Assembly (NCBI GenBank): GCA_901538445.1
Contig: LR594585.1
Coordinates: 372,001-436,000, forward strand
Length of the DNA stretch: 64,000 nucleotides
Source of the DNA: Gemmataceae bacterium
Lineage (GTDB): Bacteria > Planctomycetota > Planctomycetia > Gemmatales > Gemmataceae
Direction: 5' to 3'
In this document: piece by piece, positions 33,062 to 42,034 of the stretch
Layout of the letters: every line of letters begins with the position of its first letter
Numbering within the stretch: position 1 is the first letter of the stretch
Notes under the pieces: model-generated
Database searches by the model: none
What the model saw: only the letters and a program-made list of their open reading frames with translations
What the model was told of the DNA's origin: nothing
Made by a program: the position numbers and the translations under genes

Positions 33062-34657
33062 TCACTCGGCCCGGCGGCCCTGGTTGGCGTCGAGCCATTT
33101 GCGGAGGTTGGCGTCGCACCCGGCGAGCCCGCGGCGGGCGACCACGACGGTCGCGGCGATCAGCGTCGCGAACCCGGCGGCCCAGGCCCAGGTTATCCCG
33201 CTCCGCACCGGGAGGTAGCACGCCGCGGTCGGCACGAACGCCGCGACCGGTTCGAGGTCCGCCTGCAGGAGCGCGAAGAGCAGCAGCGGGAACCCGAGCG
33301 TCAGCATGGAGGCGGTGCCGCCGGCCTGCGTGCCGGTGCTGAACGCCCGGAACCCGACCGCGAACGAGAACGCCCACAGCGCCACGCCGCCCGCCGCGGC
33401 CGCGAGCGACTGGTACCAGTGCGCCCGGCCCGACACCGCCAGCGCGACCCACACGATACACGCGATCCAGAAGTAGTCGCGGCCCCGCCGCCACGCCGCC
33501 GCCCGGGAGGCGTGCCAGTAGTCGCCGGCGCTCAGGTCGGTGAGCAGCAGCAGTTCGAGCCGCTTGCACCGGTCGGCGACGGTCGGGTCCCACAGGCCGA
33601 ACTGGAACGCGGCCGGCACCGCGGCGAGCACGCACATCGACGCCGCGACCATCGGCGGCCCGCCCCACAGCTCGAAGATCAGGAACGGGGCGCGGCCCAT
33701 CCAGTCGGGCCAGTGGTCCCCGGCGACGATGAACGCCGAGTACAGCAGGCAGAACCCGCCCGCGAGGTACACGTTCACCCGCCCGGAGTACTCCATCACC
33801 CGCCGCACCGCCCACCACGACAGCGGCCGCTCGCCGATCCCCGCCGACTGGTCCGGGCGGGTCGATTCGAGCGGCTTGTAGTGCCGGTCGTGGAAGTGCC
33901 CCTTGAGGCGGGACGCGGCGCGGGCGGCGAACACCAGCCCCACCGCGGCCCCGATCAGGTTCACCGCCACGAACCCCGGCCACTGCGGCCCCGGGCCGTC
34001 GCGGAGCAGGAACCAGTTCCGCGCCACCCCGAACGGGTTCTCCTGGAACACCCGCATCACGGCGTTGAACACCCACTCGCCGACGTCGGGCGGGAGCCCC
34101 GAGATCCAGAGCTGCAGCTTCTCGCCCGCGAGGATCCCGACGACGAGGTAGAACAGCACGCCGAGCAGCGCGACCACCTCGCCGACCCGGCGCACCGGCA
34201 CCGGCTCGTAGGCCCACACGGTGAGCCCCAGCGCCGTCACCACGCCCCAGAGGAACGGCATGAACCCGAGCGGCCACAGGTCGGCGGGGATGATGAGCCC
34301 CTGGAGGACCATGACCAGCAGCACCGGCAGGCCCGCGAGCGAGACGAGCGCGAACCGGCCGACCCCGACGAGCGCCTCGGCGAGGAACACCCCCGGCGGC
34401 CGCAACTGCGAGACGAGCAGGAACTCGAGCGCCTGGCTCTTGGGGATCTGCGCCAGCCGCCACCCGACCAGCGACGCCCCCTCGATGACCCCGAGCACGA
34501 GGGCGATCTGCCCGACGGCCGCGAGCCGCTCCGGGGTGTCGGCGTGGGCGGCCCCCCAGCCGAGGCAGGCGACGAGCAGGACGTGGAGCGCGGCGGCGCG
34601 GCGGAACGTGAGGTGCCGGGCCGGGGCCCGCATCGCCGTGGTGAAGAACTGGAGCAT
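33062..34657 (-). CDS. Multi-pass membrane protein, ABC-2-like
   Basis: This 531-residue protein has about ten to twelve hydrophobic segments, for example ALHVLLVACLGWGA, FALVSLAGLPVLLVMVLQGL, FMPFLWGVVTALGLTVWAY and VVALLGVLFYLVVGIL. It begins with a cytoplasmic leader (MLQFFTTAMRAPARHLTFRR). The SQALEFLLVSQLRPPGVFLA segment recalls the FLLxTPxxP motif of planctomycete ABC-2-type permeases. No ATPase gene is adjacent. The kinase gene lies 90 bp upstream on the same strand, with repeat units between. The 27 codons before 34657 come from repeat sequence. Confidence 0.75.
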   Translation of the reverse strand: MLQFFTTAMRAPARHLTFRRAAALHVLLVACLGWGAAHADTPERLAAVGQIALVLGVIEGASLVGWRLAQIPKSQALEFLLVSQLRPPGVFLAEALVGVGRFALVSLAGLPVLLVMVLQGLIIPADLWPLGFMPFLWGVVTALGLTVWAYEPVPVRRVGEVVALLGVLFYLVVGILAGEKLQLWISGLPPDVGEWVFNAVMRVFQENPFGVARNWFLLRDGPGPQWPGFVAVNLIGAAVGLVFAARAASRLKGHFHDRHYKPLESTRPDQSAGIGERPLSWWAVRRVMEYSGRVNVYLAGGFCLLYSAFIVAGDHWPDWMGRAPFLIFELWGGPPMVAASMCVLAAVPAAFQFGLWDPTVADRCKRLELLLLTDLSAGDYWHASRAAAWRRGRDYFWIACIVWVALAVSGRAHWYQSLAAAAGGVALWAFSFAVGFRAFSTGTQAGGTASMLTLGFPLLLFALLQADLEPVAAFVPTAACYLPVRSGITWAWAAGFATLIAATVVVARRGLAGCDANLRKWLDANQGRRAE

Positions 34658-34659
34658 CG

Positions 34660-34740
34660 GAAGTGCGGAGTGCGGAGTTCGGAACGCGGAGTTCAAGACG
34701 ACGCAGCCGGCCCGGATTCCGCACCCCGGGTTCCGCACCC
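34660..34740. repeat. GCGGAGTGCGGA-type inverted repeat
   Basis: GTGCGGAGTGCGGAGTTCGG near 34663 pairs in part with GATTCCGCACCCCGGGTTCC near 34717. Same family as 5775, 6790 and 46347. It occupies the gap between the kinase and membrane-protein genes. Confidence 0.65.
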
Positions 34741-34747
34741 GAACGGG

Positions 34748-35752
34748 TCAGGTGGCGTCCTTGCGGCGGAACATGCCGGACGAGGGGCCGCCCCCGAGGG
34801 AAATGTTCGGGTTCGACGGGGGCCGGGGCGGGGGCGAGTCGTCCTTGACGATCTTCCACGGCCCGGTGTCGTCCTCGCGGGTCGCCTTCAGCTTCTGGGT
34901 CCGCAGCACCGCGGCCACGAACTCCTTGCAGTTCGGGAACCGCGACGTGGGCACGGCTGAGAGCGCCCGCTGGAGCACGGGCCGCTCCGCCTCGGGCAGC
35001 GGGGACAGGTCCGGGAGCGGGCGGATGTAGCTCACCGACGGGTCCGACGGGGTCGGCGGGAACGGGAGCAGCCCGGTCCGCAGCACGAAGTACGTGACCG
35101 CGAGGCTGTACTGGTCCGACTGCTCGGAGTAGTACCCGATGAACGCCTCGGGGGCCGCGTAGGCCGGGGTGCCCTGCTGCGGGCACGGGGTGCGGGTGCC
35201 GTGAGTCGGGGTCGCCAGCCCGTGGTCGGTGAGCTTCGCCACGTCGCCGACCAGGAGGATGTTGCTCGGCTTCACGTCCCCGTGCTGGAACCCGACCCGC
35301 CGGCCGTCGAGGACGTGCTTGCGGGCGTTCAGGAAGTCGAGCGCGTCGGCCACCTGCCACATGTACAGCCCGAGCATCGCCGGCTCGAGCTGCTGGCCCA
35401 GCTCGTTCTGGTACACGAGCATCAGGTCGAGGAGGGTGGCCTCGGCCAGTTCCATGTTGATGACGATGTACCCGGGGAGCGACCACACCGCGTTGTGCCT
35501 GATGAGGTGCGGGTGGTCCATCACCAGGAACGACTGGAGCGTGCGGATCTCGCGGGCGGTCGTCGCGGCGTTCGAGCTGGGCATGAACTTGAGCGCGACC
35601 TGTCCCCCGTTCGGGGCGTCGCACTCCCACACCTCGGCGAACCCGCCGCGGCCGCGGACCCGCTTCAGCCGGTACCCCGGCGACGGCTCCGCACCGACCT
35701 GGAGATTCAACGCCCCGGGGGTGTTGGATCGGATCTTCGGGAAAAACGTCAA
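34748..35752 (-). CDS. Eukaryote-like Ser/Thr protein kinase
   Basis: This 334-residue protein has the glycine loop GRGGFAEVWE, the ATP lysine in VALKFM, a catalytic loop GFQHGDVKPSNILL (HGD in place of HRD), a metal loop TDHGLA (DHG in place of DFG) and AAPEAFIGYYSEQSDQYSLA. Catalytic Asp and Lys are kept, so it is probably active although the Arg of HRD and Phe of DFG are changed. No membrane segment or PASTA repeat is seen; the C-terminal 50 residues are Pro/Ser-rich. Substrate unknown. Confidence 0.88.
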   Translation of the reverse strand: MTFFPKIRSNTPGALNLQVGAEPSPGYRLKRVRGRGGFAEVWECDAPNGGQVALKFMPSSNAATTAREIRTLQSFLVMDHPHLIRHNAVWSLPGYIVINMELAEATLLDLMLVYQNELGQQLEPAMLGLYMWQVADALDFLNARKHVLDGRRVGFQHGDVKPSNILLVGDVAKLTDHGLATPTHGTRTPCPQQGTPAYAAPEAFIGYYSEQSDQYSLAVTYFVLRTGLLPFPPTPSDPSVSYIRPLPDLSPLPEAERPVLQRALSAVPTSRFPNCKEFVAAVLRTQKLKATREDDTGPWKIVKDDSPPPRPPSNPNISLGGGPSSGMFRRKDAT

Positions 35753-35917
35753 CGCCGCCTCCCCTTCGTGGTAAGCGGGCTACACGGTGGTTCTGCCGGG
35801 GCGTCGGCGGCAGTGGAGCGAGTCGCGGAAACTCTAGCATACCCGTCGCGACCCGTCGTCGCTTTCCGGGAACCTTTGCGAGCCGAGCGGCGAATTTCGG
35901 TCGCAAGCTCAATTCTG

Positions 35918-36415
35918 TCACGCTCTCGGAATAGTTGTCAAGCGCCAACCGACCGGCTTGCCATCGCGGTACGGCATCACCCCGTGGAACTGTGGGCCGC
36001 CGCGGTCGAACACCAGCGGCAGGAAGTACCGGTCGCCGTCCCACAGCGGTAACGCGCCGACCTGTTCCACCGGCACCCACGCCAGCGTGCCCTCGGGGTT
36101 CGCCGCGAGCGGCGTGCCCGTGAACCGCGTCACCCGGAACACGAACCCGAACCAGTCCTCGCCGCGCTTGCCGAACCCCGGCCAGGAGACCGTGCCCGCC
36201 AGTTCCACCGCGTCGCACTCGATCCCGGCCTCCTCGCGAATTTCGCGCTTCAGCCCCGCGACCACGTCCTCGTCGGCCTCCAGCTTCCCGCCCAGGCCGT
36301 TGAACTTGCCGAAGTGCGGGTCGCCGGGCCGCGCGTTCCGGTGGACCATCAGCACCGACCGGCCGTCGGGCGAGAACACGTAGCCGAGGGTGGCGAGGAT
36401 CGGGGTGTAGGGCAT
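35918..36415 (-). CDS. NUDIX hydrolase (MutT-like)
   Basis: This 165-residue protein has a perfect Nudix box, G-x5-E-x7-REUxEExGU: GLGGKLEADEDVVAGLKREI followed by REEAGIE. The starts TPILATLGYVFSPDGRSVLM and NARPGDPHFGKFNGLGGK resemble the MutT/MTH1 group that hydrolyses oxidised purine nucleotides, so 8-oxo-dGTP clean-up is a fair inference, not proven. The ATG at 36415 was preferred; the ten extra codons of the longer frame lack conservation. Confidence 0.85.
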   Translation of the reverse strand: MPYTPILATLGYVFSPDGRSVLMVHRNARPGDPHFGKFNGLGGKLEADEDVVAGLKREIREEAGIECDAVELAGTVSWPGFGKRGEDWFGFVFRVTRFTGTPLAANPEGTLAWVPVEQVGALPLWDGDRYFLPLVFDRGGPQFHGVMPYRDGKPVGWRLTTIPRA

Positions 36416-36507
36416 GGAAACCTGAAAATTCGAAGCACGAAGCACGAAATCCGAAAGGAAAACCAGGAGCCCGTGGAGACTGTAGCACGATGAGTGCGGG
36501 TCACAAC

Positions 36508-36659
36508 GTCTTGGCCCTCTCCCCTTGCGGGAGAGGGTGGCCGCGCTTCGCGGCCGGGTGAGGGGTCAGGCTGAACAGTTCGGACGGCTCCACCCCTCAC
36601 CCGCTCGCAGAGCCTCGCTGCCTGAAGCAGAAAATCCCGCAAGGGGAGAGGGCCAAGAC
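36508..36659. repeat. Long palindrome, CCCTCTCCCCTTGCGGG family
   Basis: Perfect 24-bp outer arms (36508-36531 and 36636-36659) enclose a further CACCCGGCCGCG/TCACCCGCTCGC zone. A related form with CTCCCC..GGGGAGG arms lies at 49160-49310. Located between the NUDIX and DUF-like small genes. Confidence 0.8.
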
Positions 36660-36738
36660 ACCGCCACTCGCTGGCACTCGTCAGGCTACAGTCTCAGCCC
36701 GTGTCTCCCTTTCGGATGTCGTGCTTCGAATTTGCTTC

Positions 36739-37005
36739 TTATACCCGGGGTGGCGGCTTCAGGGTCGCGATGATCTTGCGCACGGCGGCGAGGTCCTCGT
36801 CGCTGACCCCCTCGCGGCGGCGGTACCGGCGCTCGAGGGCGTCGAGGAGCGTGTCCCACATGTCGCGGGTGACCTCGGGGGGCGGCTCCCAGTTGGTGCG
36901 GCGCTTGAACCGGACCCGGAACTCCCACACCCGCGCGAACTTCCGGGCGGAGACGTACCTCCGTTCTCCCGTGTCGGGCGCGGCGTCGGTCCATTCGATT
37001 TCCAC
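36739..37005 (-). CDS. Small conserved hypothetical protein
   Basis: This 88-residue charged protein (from MEIEWTDAAPDTGERRYVSA to RKIIATLKPPPRV) is rich in Arg, Glu and Trp, with no membrane segment. GTG at 37005 is the start, with GGCGGAGGAG just upstream. WEFRVRFKRRTNWEPPPEVT precedes a predicted helix pair. It has good coding bias and a strong ribosome site, but no family that I recognise. Confidence 0.6.
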   Translation of the reverse strand: MEIEWTDAAPDTGERRYVSARKFARVWEFRVRFKRRTNWEPPPEVTRDMWDTLLDALERRYRRREGVSDEDLAAVRKIIATLKPPPRV

Positions 37006-37217
37006 GGTCGAATCTCCTCCGCCGGCCCGGTAGAATCCAGTTCAGGACGAGAGGACAGAACCTCAGAACAGCAGAAGTCAGACGAGAAAGCCGAGGGTAC
37101 TTCGGGTTCCAACCGCTGCCCCTCTGTCCTCTGAGCTTCTGTCCTCTTGTTCTTAGCAGATGCCGCACGGCTCGGTATAGCCGGACCCGGCCCCCTCGGG
37201 TCGCGGAGTCGAGACAG

Positions 37218-38105
37218 ATGCTGCTCTACCAGGACCACCTTGCGGTCGCGCGGCCCCCCGTGGTCTACGCGCTCGCGTTCTCCCCGGACGGGGCGGCCCT
37301 CGCCAGCGCGGCGACGGACGGCTCCGTCATCCTCCGCGACTTCGGCGGCGACCGGCGGCTCCTGAACGAGCCGGGCCCGGACGCGCCGGCCGTCCAGGCC
37401 GTCGCGTTCACCGCCGACGGCACCGGGGTGTTCCTCGGCGGCTCCGCCGGGTGGCACGGGCGGCGGTTCACCGGCACCACCTGGGAGCCGTTCGGCCCGT
37501 CCAACCCCACCCCCGTTAGCGCGCTCGGGATGCTCGACGACCGCACGCTGGCCGTGGGCGTCGGGGACCGGGTGAAGTCCACCGCCGGGAAGCTCGAACT
37601 GTGGGACGTGGTCACCGGCGCAAGGCGGTCGCCGTACTGGCCCGAGCCCAACGGGGTGCGGGCGATGGCCGTGTGCCCCGGGAAGAGGGTCGTCGCCTGG
37701 ACCGGGTACAACAAGGCCCGCGTGTGGGACATCGTGAAGGCCCGGCCCGTCGACTTCCCGCAACAGAAGCCGTGCCCCGCCGTCGCCCTGAGCCCCGACG
37801 GGAAGAACGTGGCGGTCGCGGTGGACTACGCGGCCCGGGTGTACGGGATCGAGAAGCGGCAGTTGCGGCTGGAACTGAGGCACAAGGCGATCGTCTCCGC
37901 GGTGGCGTTCAGCCCGGACGGCGGCACGATCGCGACGGGGAGCTGGGACAACACGGTGAAGCTCTGGGACGCGGCGACGGGCCGGGAACGCACGGCGTTC
38001 CGCTGGCCCATCGGCCGCGTCCTCTGCTTGGCCTACGCGCCCGACGGGCTCCGGCTCGCGGCCGGCGGCGACCTCGGCTCGGTCGTCGTGTGGGACACGG
38101 AGTAG
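37218..38105 (+). CDS. WD40 repeat protein
   Basis: This 295-residue protein consists of about six to seven WD40 blades: VYALAFSPDGAALASAATDG, VQAVAFTADGTGVFLGGSAG, KLELWDVVTGAR, KARVWDIVKAR, VSAVAFSPDGGTIATGSWDN and TVKLWDAATGRE, ending GSVVVWDTE. No signal peptide or kinase domain is attached, unlike many planctomycete WD40 proteins. It should be a cytoplasmic scaffold. It lacks a strong ribosome site at 37218, so the start may be a few codons different. Confidence 0.85.
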   Translation: MLLYQDHLAVARPPVVYALAFSPDGAALASAATDGSVILRDFGGDRRLLNEPGPDAPAVQAVAFTADGTGVFLGGSAGWHGRRFTGTTWEPFGPSNPTPVSALGMLDDRTLAVGVGDRVKSTAGKLELWDVVTGARRSPYWPEPNGVRAMAVCPGKRVVAWTGYNKARVWDIVKARPVDFPQQKPCPAVALSPDGKNVAVAVDYAARVYGIEKRQLRLELRHKAIVSAVAFSPDGGTIATGSWDNTVKLWDAATGRERTAFRWPIGRVLCLAYAPDGLRLAAGGDLGSVVVWDTE

Positions 38106-38148
38106 GCCCGGCGGCGGGCGGCTACGCAGGGATTGATCCGGTCCGCGT

Positions 38149-38260
38149 CACCCCCTCGCTCGCCAAGACACTGTGCAACGTCTTGGCGAACCCTGAGCGC
38201 CAGCGAGGGGTGGCTTCACAACCCCAACCACCCACTGTGAAACACCGCGTCGCCCTGGGC
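38149..38260. repeat. Composite repeat, copy 2 (opposite strand)
   Basis: The inverse complement of this stretch matches 30538-30661 over its whole length, with a 14-bp deletion inside one REP unit and a few substitutions. It lies between the WD40 and PQQ genes. Confidence 0.85.
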
Positions 38261-38274
38261 CCGGCGGCGAGCGG

Positions 38275-39552
38275 CTACCTCGCGCCGATCGCCCACAGGT
38301 ACTCGTACCCGCGGATGTAGATGCGGCCGTCGGCCGGGGCCGGCGAGGCGTAGATCTTGTCCGGCAGCGTGTTCGTCGCCACCTTCTTGAACTCCTTGCC
38401 GGCCGCGACCACGTCCGTCGCGCCGGTGGTCGAGGTGACGTAGATGTTGCCGCCGGCCGCGAGCAGGTTCGACCGGTGGATGCCCTTGCTCAGCGTCTCG
38501 CGGTAGTGCTGCTGGCCGGTTTTCGCGTCGAGCGCCCAGAACGGCCCGTCGCCCGACAGGTAGACGATGTCGCCGACGCGGACCGGGGTGATGACGTCCG
38601 GGGTGCGGAACGTGGTGGACGACGGGAGCCGCCACAGCTCGGCCTTGTTCTCGGGGGTGATCTCCCCCTTCGCGCCGACCGGGTTGAACGCGACCGTCGG
38701 CCCGTCCTTGCACGACGGCACCACGATCAGGTCCGGGCTGAGCATCGGGTTCGAGATGAACCGCCACGCGCCGTTGTTCTTGGGGTTCAGCCCCATCACC
38801 CGCCACACCTCCTCGCCGGTCTCGAGCCTGTGCCCGGTGCAGAAGTCGTTGCCGTGCGACACGAGCAGCGGGCCGCCCTCGCCCTCCCAGATGGCGGCCG
38901 ACGAGTACACGTCCGGGCTCTCGCCCTTGCTGTACCCGGGCCGGTTCACCTTCCACAGCTCCTTGCCGGTCGCCGCGTCGAGCGCGACGAGGACCTGCGC
39001 GTTCCGGTGCATCACCTGGAGGTACAACTTGCCCTGGTACAGCACCGGGGTCCAGTGGCACCCGAACTGGATGCCGAACTTGCCGTAGTCCTGGAGGTTC
39101 TTCTCCCAGACGAGCTTGCCGTCCACCGTGTGGCAGGTGAGCCGGCCCGCCTCCTTGCCGCCGACGAACGACCACACGTGCTTGCCGTCGGTGCTGCACG
39201 ACGGGCCGGCGTCGGTGGCCTTGTCCGGCCCGCTGCGGTTCGCGCCGGTGCTCGACATCTTGTCCCGCCACTTCTCCTTGCCGTCGGTGCCGACGCACAG
39301 GAGCACCACGTCGTCGCCGGCGACCGAGGTGAAGAACATGCGGTCGCCCCAGACCGCGGGGGTGGACTCGCCGGCCCCCGGCAGCTTGAGCTTCCAGACC
39401 ACGTTCTTCTCGGCGCCCCACTCGGTGGGCAGCCCCTTCTCGGCCGAGTGGCCGTCGGTCTTGGGGCCGCGCCACTGGGGCCAGTTGTCGGCGGACGCGG
39501 GCAGCGCGACGGCGGCGGCGAGCACGCCGGCGGTGAGGAACAGGCGGGTCAC
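38275..39552 (-). CDS. Exported PQQ-type beta-propeller protein
   Basis: This 425-residue protein has a signal peptide (MTRLFLTAGVLAAAVALPAS, cut near ASA-DN), then NWPQWRGPKTDGHSAEKGLP, the classic opening of planctomycete quinoprotein-like propellers. Blades include AVWGDRMFFTSVAGDDVVLL, VDGKLVWEKNLQ, ATGKELWKVNRPG, ETGEEVWRVMG and KTGQQHYRETL. No cofactor residues are identified. Its role is probably in envelope protein binding. It is similar in plan to the 17111 and 52468 genes but not a recent copy. Confidence 0.84.
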   Translation of the reverse strand: MTRLFLTAGVLAAAVALPASADNWPQWRGPKTDGHSAEKGLPTEWGAEKNVVWKLKLPGAGESTPAVWGDRMFFTSVAGDDVVLLCVGTDGKEKWRDKMSSTGANRSGPDKATDAGPSCSTDGKHVWSFVGGKEAGRLTCHTVDGKLVWEKNLQDYGKFGIQFGCHWTPVLYQGKLYLQVMHRNAQVLVALDAATGKELWKVNRPGYSKGESPDVYSSAAIWEGEGGPLLVSHGNDFCTGHRLETGEEVWRVMGLNPKNNGAWRFISNPMLSPDLIVVPSCKDGPTVAFNPVGAKGEITPENKAELWRLPSSTTFRTPDVITPVRVGDIVYLSGDGPFWALDAKTGQQHYRETLSKGIHRSNLLAAGGNIYVTSTTGATDVVAAGKEFKKVATNTLPDKIYASPAPADGRIYIRGYEYLWAIGAR

Positions 39553-39703
39553 GGGGAGGCGTCTCCGGTTAGCGTGCGGCGAGTCGGGGGCCAGCGCCCC
39601 GGCGTTCAGGCGGGATACGGATGAGGGTACTCGCTCGGGGGCCGCGGATCAACTGCCCGCGGAGAAGTGGGGTGCGGGGGCATCGCGGAAGAACCAACCG
39701 CAC

Positions 39704-39776
39704 GGCGAGCCGGGAGCGTCAGCGACCGGAGGCCACGTTCGCGTGAACCTCCGGTCGCTGACGCTCCCGGCTCGCC
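39704..39776. repeat. REP-like pair, perfect 29-nt arms (GGCGAGC type)
   Basis: The arms 39704-39732 and 39748-39776 pair perfectly, with a 15-nt centre. Each is GGCGAGC, CGGGAGC, GTCA loop, GCGACCG, GAGG. Located between the DUF1559 stop and the PQQ start. Confidence 0.92.
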
Positions 39777-39801
39777 TCGGCACCGCGCCGAAGCGGCCGG
39801 C

Positions 39802-40779
39802 TCACCAGTCGGGGCCGTTCACCTCGCCGGTGTTCGGGGTGCAGGCGGCCCACCACGTCGAACCGGTCACGTTCGCGGCCAGGTTGCGAACGCTCCCGTC
39901 GGCCAGCGCGACGTTCATCCCGCCCGGGTGCCCGGTCGCGGTGCGGGCCGGGTCGCAGTTGCCGATGAACGGGGTCGGCTGGACCTGGAACTTGGACGCG
40001 GCCCCGACCCCGGTGCCCCAGTTCGCCATCCACGCGAACACCGGGTGGTACACGTACCCGTCGGTCTGCCACCAGTCCCACATGTTCCCGCGGCGGATGC
40101 CGAACGCGTCCGTCTCGCACCGGGCGTACTTCTCGGCGAACAGGATCGTGTTCGACAGCCCGTCGTCCACGCTCGTGATCGTCACCCCGTTGCCCTGGTA
40201 CCCAACGCGAGCCGGGAGCAGAGTGTTGAACGTGTTGTCGTTGGCCCCGAAGACCTGGAAGTTCCCCGCGTAGGAACTGGACCCCCACTCGAGCCCGTAC
40301 ACGGTGTCGGTGTAGACCCCGGTCCCGGGGACGCTCGCGTCCGACGGGCACACGTAGACCTTGACGACCTTGGTGCCGACGTAGTCCGCGGTGCCGGCCC
40401 CGGCCTCGCCGCTGAAGTACGCGCCGCCGGGGTTCTGCCCGAGCGAGTTCGCCACGGTCACCGACCCGCTCCGGTACAGCGGGTCCTGTTCGACCGCCGG
40501 GAGCAGGTGGAAGTACAGCGTGCCCCACGCGGCCCCGGCCGCCGGCCCGCTCGACGCGTACCAGCCGATCGCCGGCGGCAGTTTCCCCACCGCGTCGTGC
40601 AGCGCGTGCATGCCCAGCGCCTGCTGCTTCAGGTGGTTGGCGCACGTCACCCGTGCGGCCGCCTCGCGGACCTTCTGGACCGCGGGCAGGAGCAGCCCGA
40701 TGAGGACCGCGATGACGGCGATGACGACGAGTAACTCGATCAACGTGAACCCGGCCCTTCGACTCTGAACGAGTGTCAC
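39802..40779 (-). CDS. DUF1559 pseudopilin-like protein
   Basis: This 325-residue protein has a GTG start at 40779 with GGAG six bases upstream. The leader MTLVQSRRA leads into [20 protein letters not shown], then [20 protein letters not shown] and [16 protein letters not shown]. The C-terminal [20 protein letters not shown] contains the DG signature. It follows a small lipoprotein gene on the same strand by 72 bp, a common pairing in these genomes, suggesting one transcript and a shared envelope role. Confidence 0.88.
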   Translation of the reverse strand: MTLVQSRRAGFTLIELLVVIAVIAVLIGLLLPAVQKVREAAARVTCANHLKQQALGMHALHDAVGKLPPAIGWYASSGPAAGAAWGTLYFHLLPAVEQDPLYRSGSVTVANSLGQNPGGAYFSGEAGAGTADYVGTKVVKVYVCPSDASVPGTGVYTDTVYGLEWGSSSYAGNFQVFGANDNTFNTLLPARVGYQGNGVTITSVDDGLSNTILFAEKYARCETDAFGIRRGNMWDWWQTDGYVYHPVFAWMANWGTGVGAASKFQVQPTPFIGNCDPARTATGHPGGMNVALADGSVRNLAANVTGSTWWAACTPNTGEVNGPDW

Positions 40780-40851
40780 GGCGCTCTCCGGAGGGTGAAT
40801 GATGTGCCCCGGGAGAGGTGCGAGCGGGATGGAGGAACCTCGGTCCACCGG

Positions 40852-41292
40852 TCACGGGGAGAGCACGACCGGGAACGTCTGGTCGCCCGGCTGAACGACG
40901 ATCGTCAGCCCGGACGTGCCCGGGTCGCCGTACCGCGCGGGCACCGGACCGGTGGGTGCGGCCCGGCGCGGCCCGGCCTTCGGGGCCGCCGCACCGTCGC
41001 CGGCCGGCGCGGCTTTCGGTGCCGCGCCCGGCAGCGGCCGGAGGTTGCCGACCGTGACGATGGCGTTGCCCGACGGCACCCCGGAAACGGTGTACTTACC
41101 GTCCTTGATCGGCGCGTTGATGACCTCGTGATTACCCACTTCCGAGTGAAATGAGATGACGCCCCCCGGGAGCGGCTTGCCGCCGACGGTCACCTCGCCC
41201 GAGACGGACCCCGGGTCCTGCGAGCACCCGAGCGCGCCGCCCACCAGTGCCGCGAGCGCGAGGTGCCGTGCGAACGTCCGTGGCCGTGCCAT
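40852..41292 (-). CDS. Small lipoprotein with carboxypeptidase-regulatory-like fold
   Basis: This 146-residue protein has a lipobox (LALAALVGGALGC, Cys23). A short beta-sandwich domain follows: VSGEVTVGGKPLPGGVISFH then KDGKYTVSGVPSGNAIVTVG, typical of transthyretin/CarboxypepD_reg-like lipoproteins of planctomycetes. An Ala/Pro/Lys linker separates it from TIVVQPGDQTFPVVLSP. It is upstream of, and probably co-transcribed with, the DUF1559 gene. The ATG at 41292 follows GGAGTCGGCTG. Confidence 0.78.
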   Translation of the reverse strand: MARPRTFARHLALAALVGGALGCSQDPGSVSGEVTVGGKPLPGGVISFHSEVGNHEVINAPIKDGKYTVSGVPSGNAIVTVGNLRPLPGAAPKAAPAGDGAAAPKAGPRRAAPTGPVPARYGDPGTSGLTIVVQPGDQTFPVVLSP

Positions 41293-41547
41293 CAGCCGAC
41301 TCCAAACTGCGAGGGAGCACTCGGGTTGAGGAAGACGCAACTCGCACACAAGCAACGGTCGGACCGCTCCCTCATCGGCGCTTCATATTCGGCACAAATC
41401 CGTGCGCAAAAGCGATCTGGAAGAGACCCTTTGGGGTTCGCCCGTGAGGTGAAACCTGCGGGCTGCGACATAATCGCGCACGCGACGCGTGAACGGTGTA
41501 CAAAATCGGGCAGGAATTCGTCGCCGCATCGAGTCGGGAGAACAGCC

Positions 41548-41919
41548 GTGGGCAAGCAGCACGCACCGGGGTTTCTGAAGATCGTCGCCGACGCCAAGTC
41601 GCGGGTCCGCGAGTGTACGGTGGACGACGTGACGGCCCGCCGCGCCGCGGGCGAGTCGTTCGTGCTGGTGGACGTGCGGGAGGACGGCGAGTTCGCGGCC
41701 GGCCACGCCGCGGGGGCGGTCCACATCGGCAAGGGCGTGATCGAGCGCGACATCGAGGCGAAGGTGCCGGACCCGGCCACGCCGCTCGTGCTGTACTGCG
41801 GGGGCGGGTTCCGCTCGGCGCTCGCGGCCGACGCGCTACAGAAGATGGGCTACACGAACGTGGTCAGCATGGACGGCGGCTGGAGCGCGTGGGTGAAGGC
41901 CGGTTTACCGCGGGAATAG
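41548..41919 (+). CDS. Rhodanese-domain protein
   Basis: This 123-residue protein has one rhodanese domain: SFVLVDVREDGEFAAGHAAG, AVHIGKGVIERDIEAKV and the active loop VLYCGGGFRSALAA, where the Cys carries persulfide and Arg closes the six-residue loop (C-x4-R). YTNVVSMDGGWSAWVKAGLP is the usual end. It is a sulfur-transfer or thiosulfate-type enzyme of unknown partner. GTG at 41548 is the start, after CGGGAG. It stands alone. Confidence 0.87.
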   Translation: MGKQHAPGFLKIVADAKSRVRECTVDDVTARRAAGESFVLVDVREDGEFAAGHAAGAVHIGKGVIERDIEAKVPDPATPLVLYCGGGFRSALAADALQKMGYTNVVSMDGGWSAWVKAGLPRE

Positions 41920-41920
41920 C

Positions 41921-42032
41921 GTTGAAGAGTGTTGGGAGTGTTGCCGTATTGAGAGTGTTGGGCGTCGAGAATCGCACGCCAAACACAAGCTCTGATGTCC
42001 ACCAACACTCCCAACACCCAACACTCTTCAAC
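41921..42032. repeat. Imperfect palindrome, GTTGAAGAGTGTTGGGAGTG family
   Basis: The left arm 41921-41943 (GTTGAAGAGTGTTGGGAGTG then TTG) pairs with the region 42003-42032, which repeats the motif (CAACACTCCCAACACCCAAC then ACTCTTCAAC). It lies between the convergent rhodanese and ABC-2 genes. Its low GC contrasts with the surroundings. Confidence 0.75.
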
Positions 42033-42034
42033 AC

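Noticed and set aside
31755-36488. A single 1577-codon open frame on the minus strand
   Set aside because: Only the last 302 codons form a protein (AAA+ ATPase). The rest is Arg/Pro-rich shadow sequence over the membrane-protein, kinase and NUDIX genes, which are themselves well supported.
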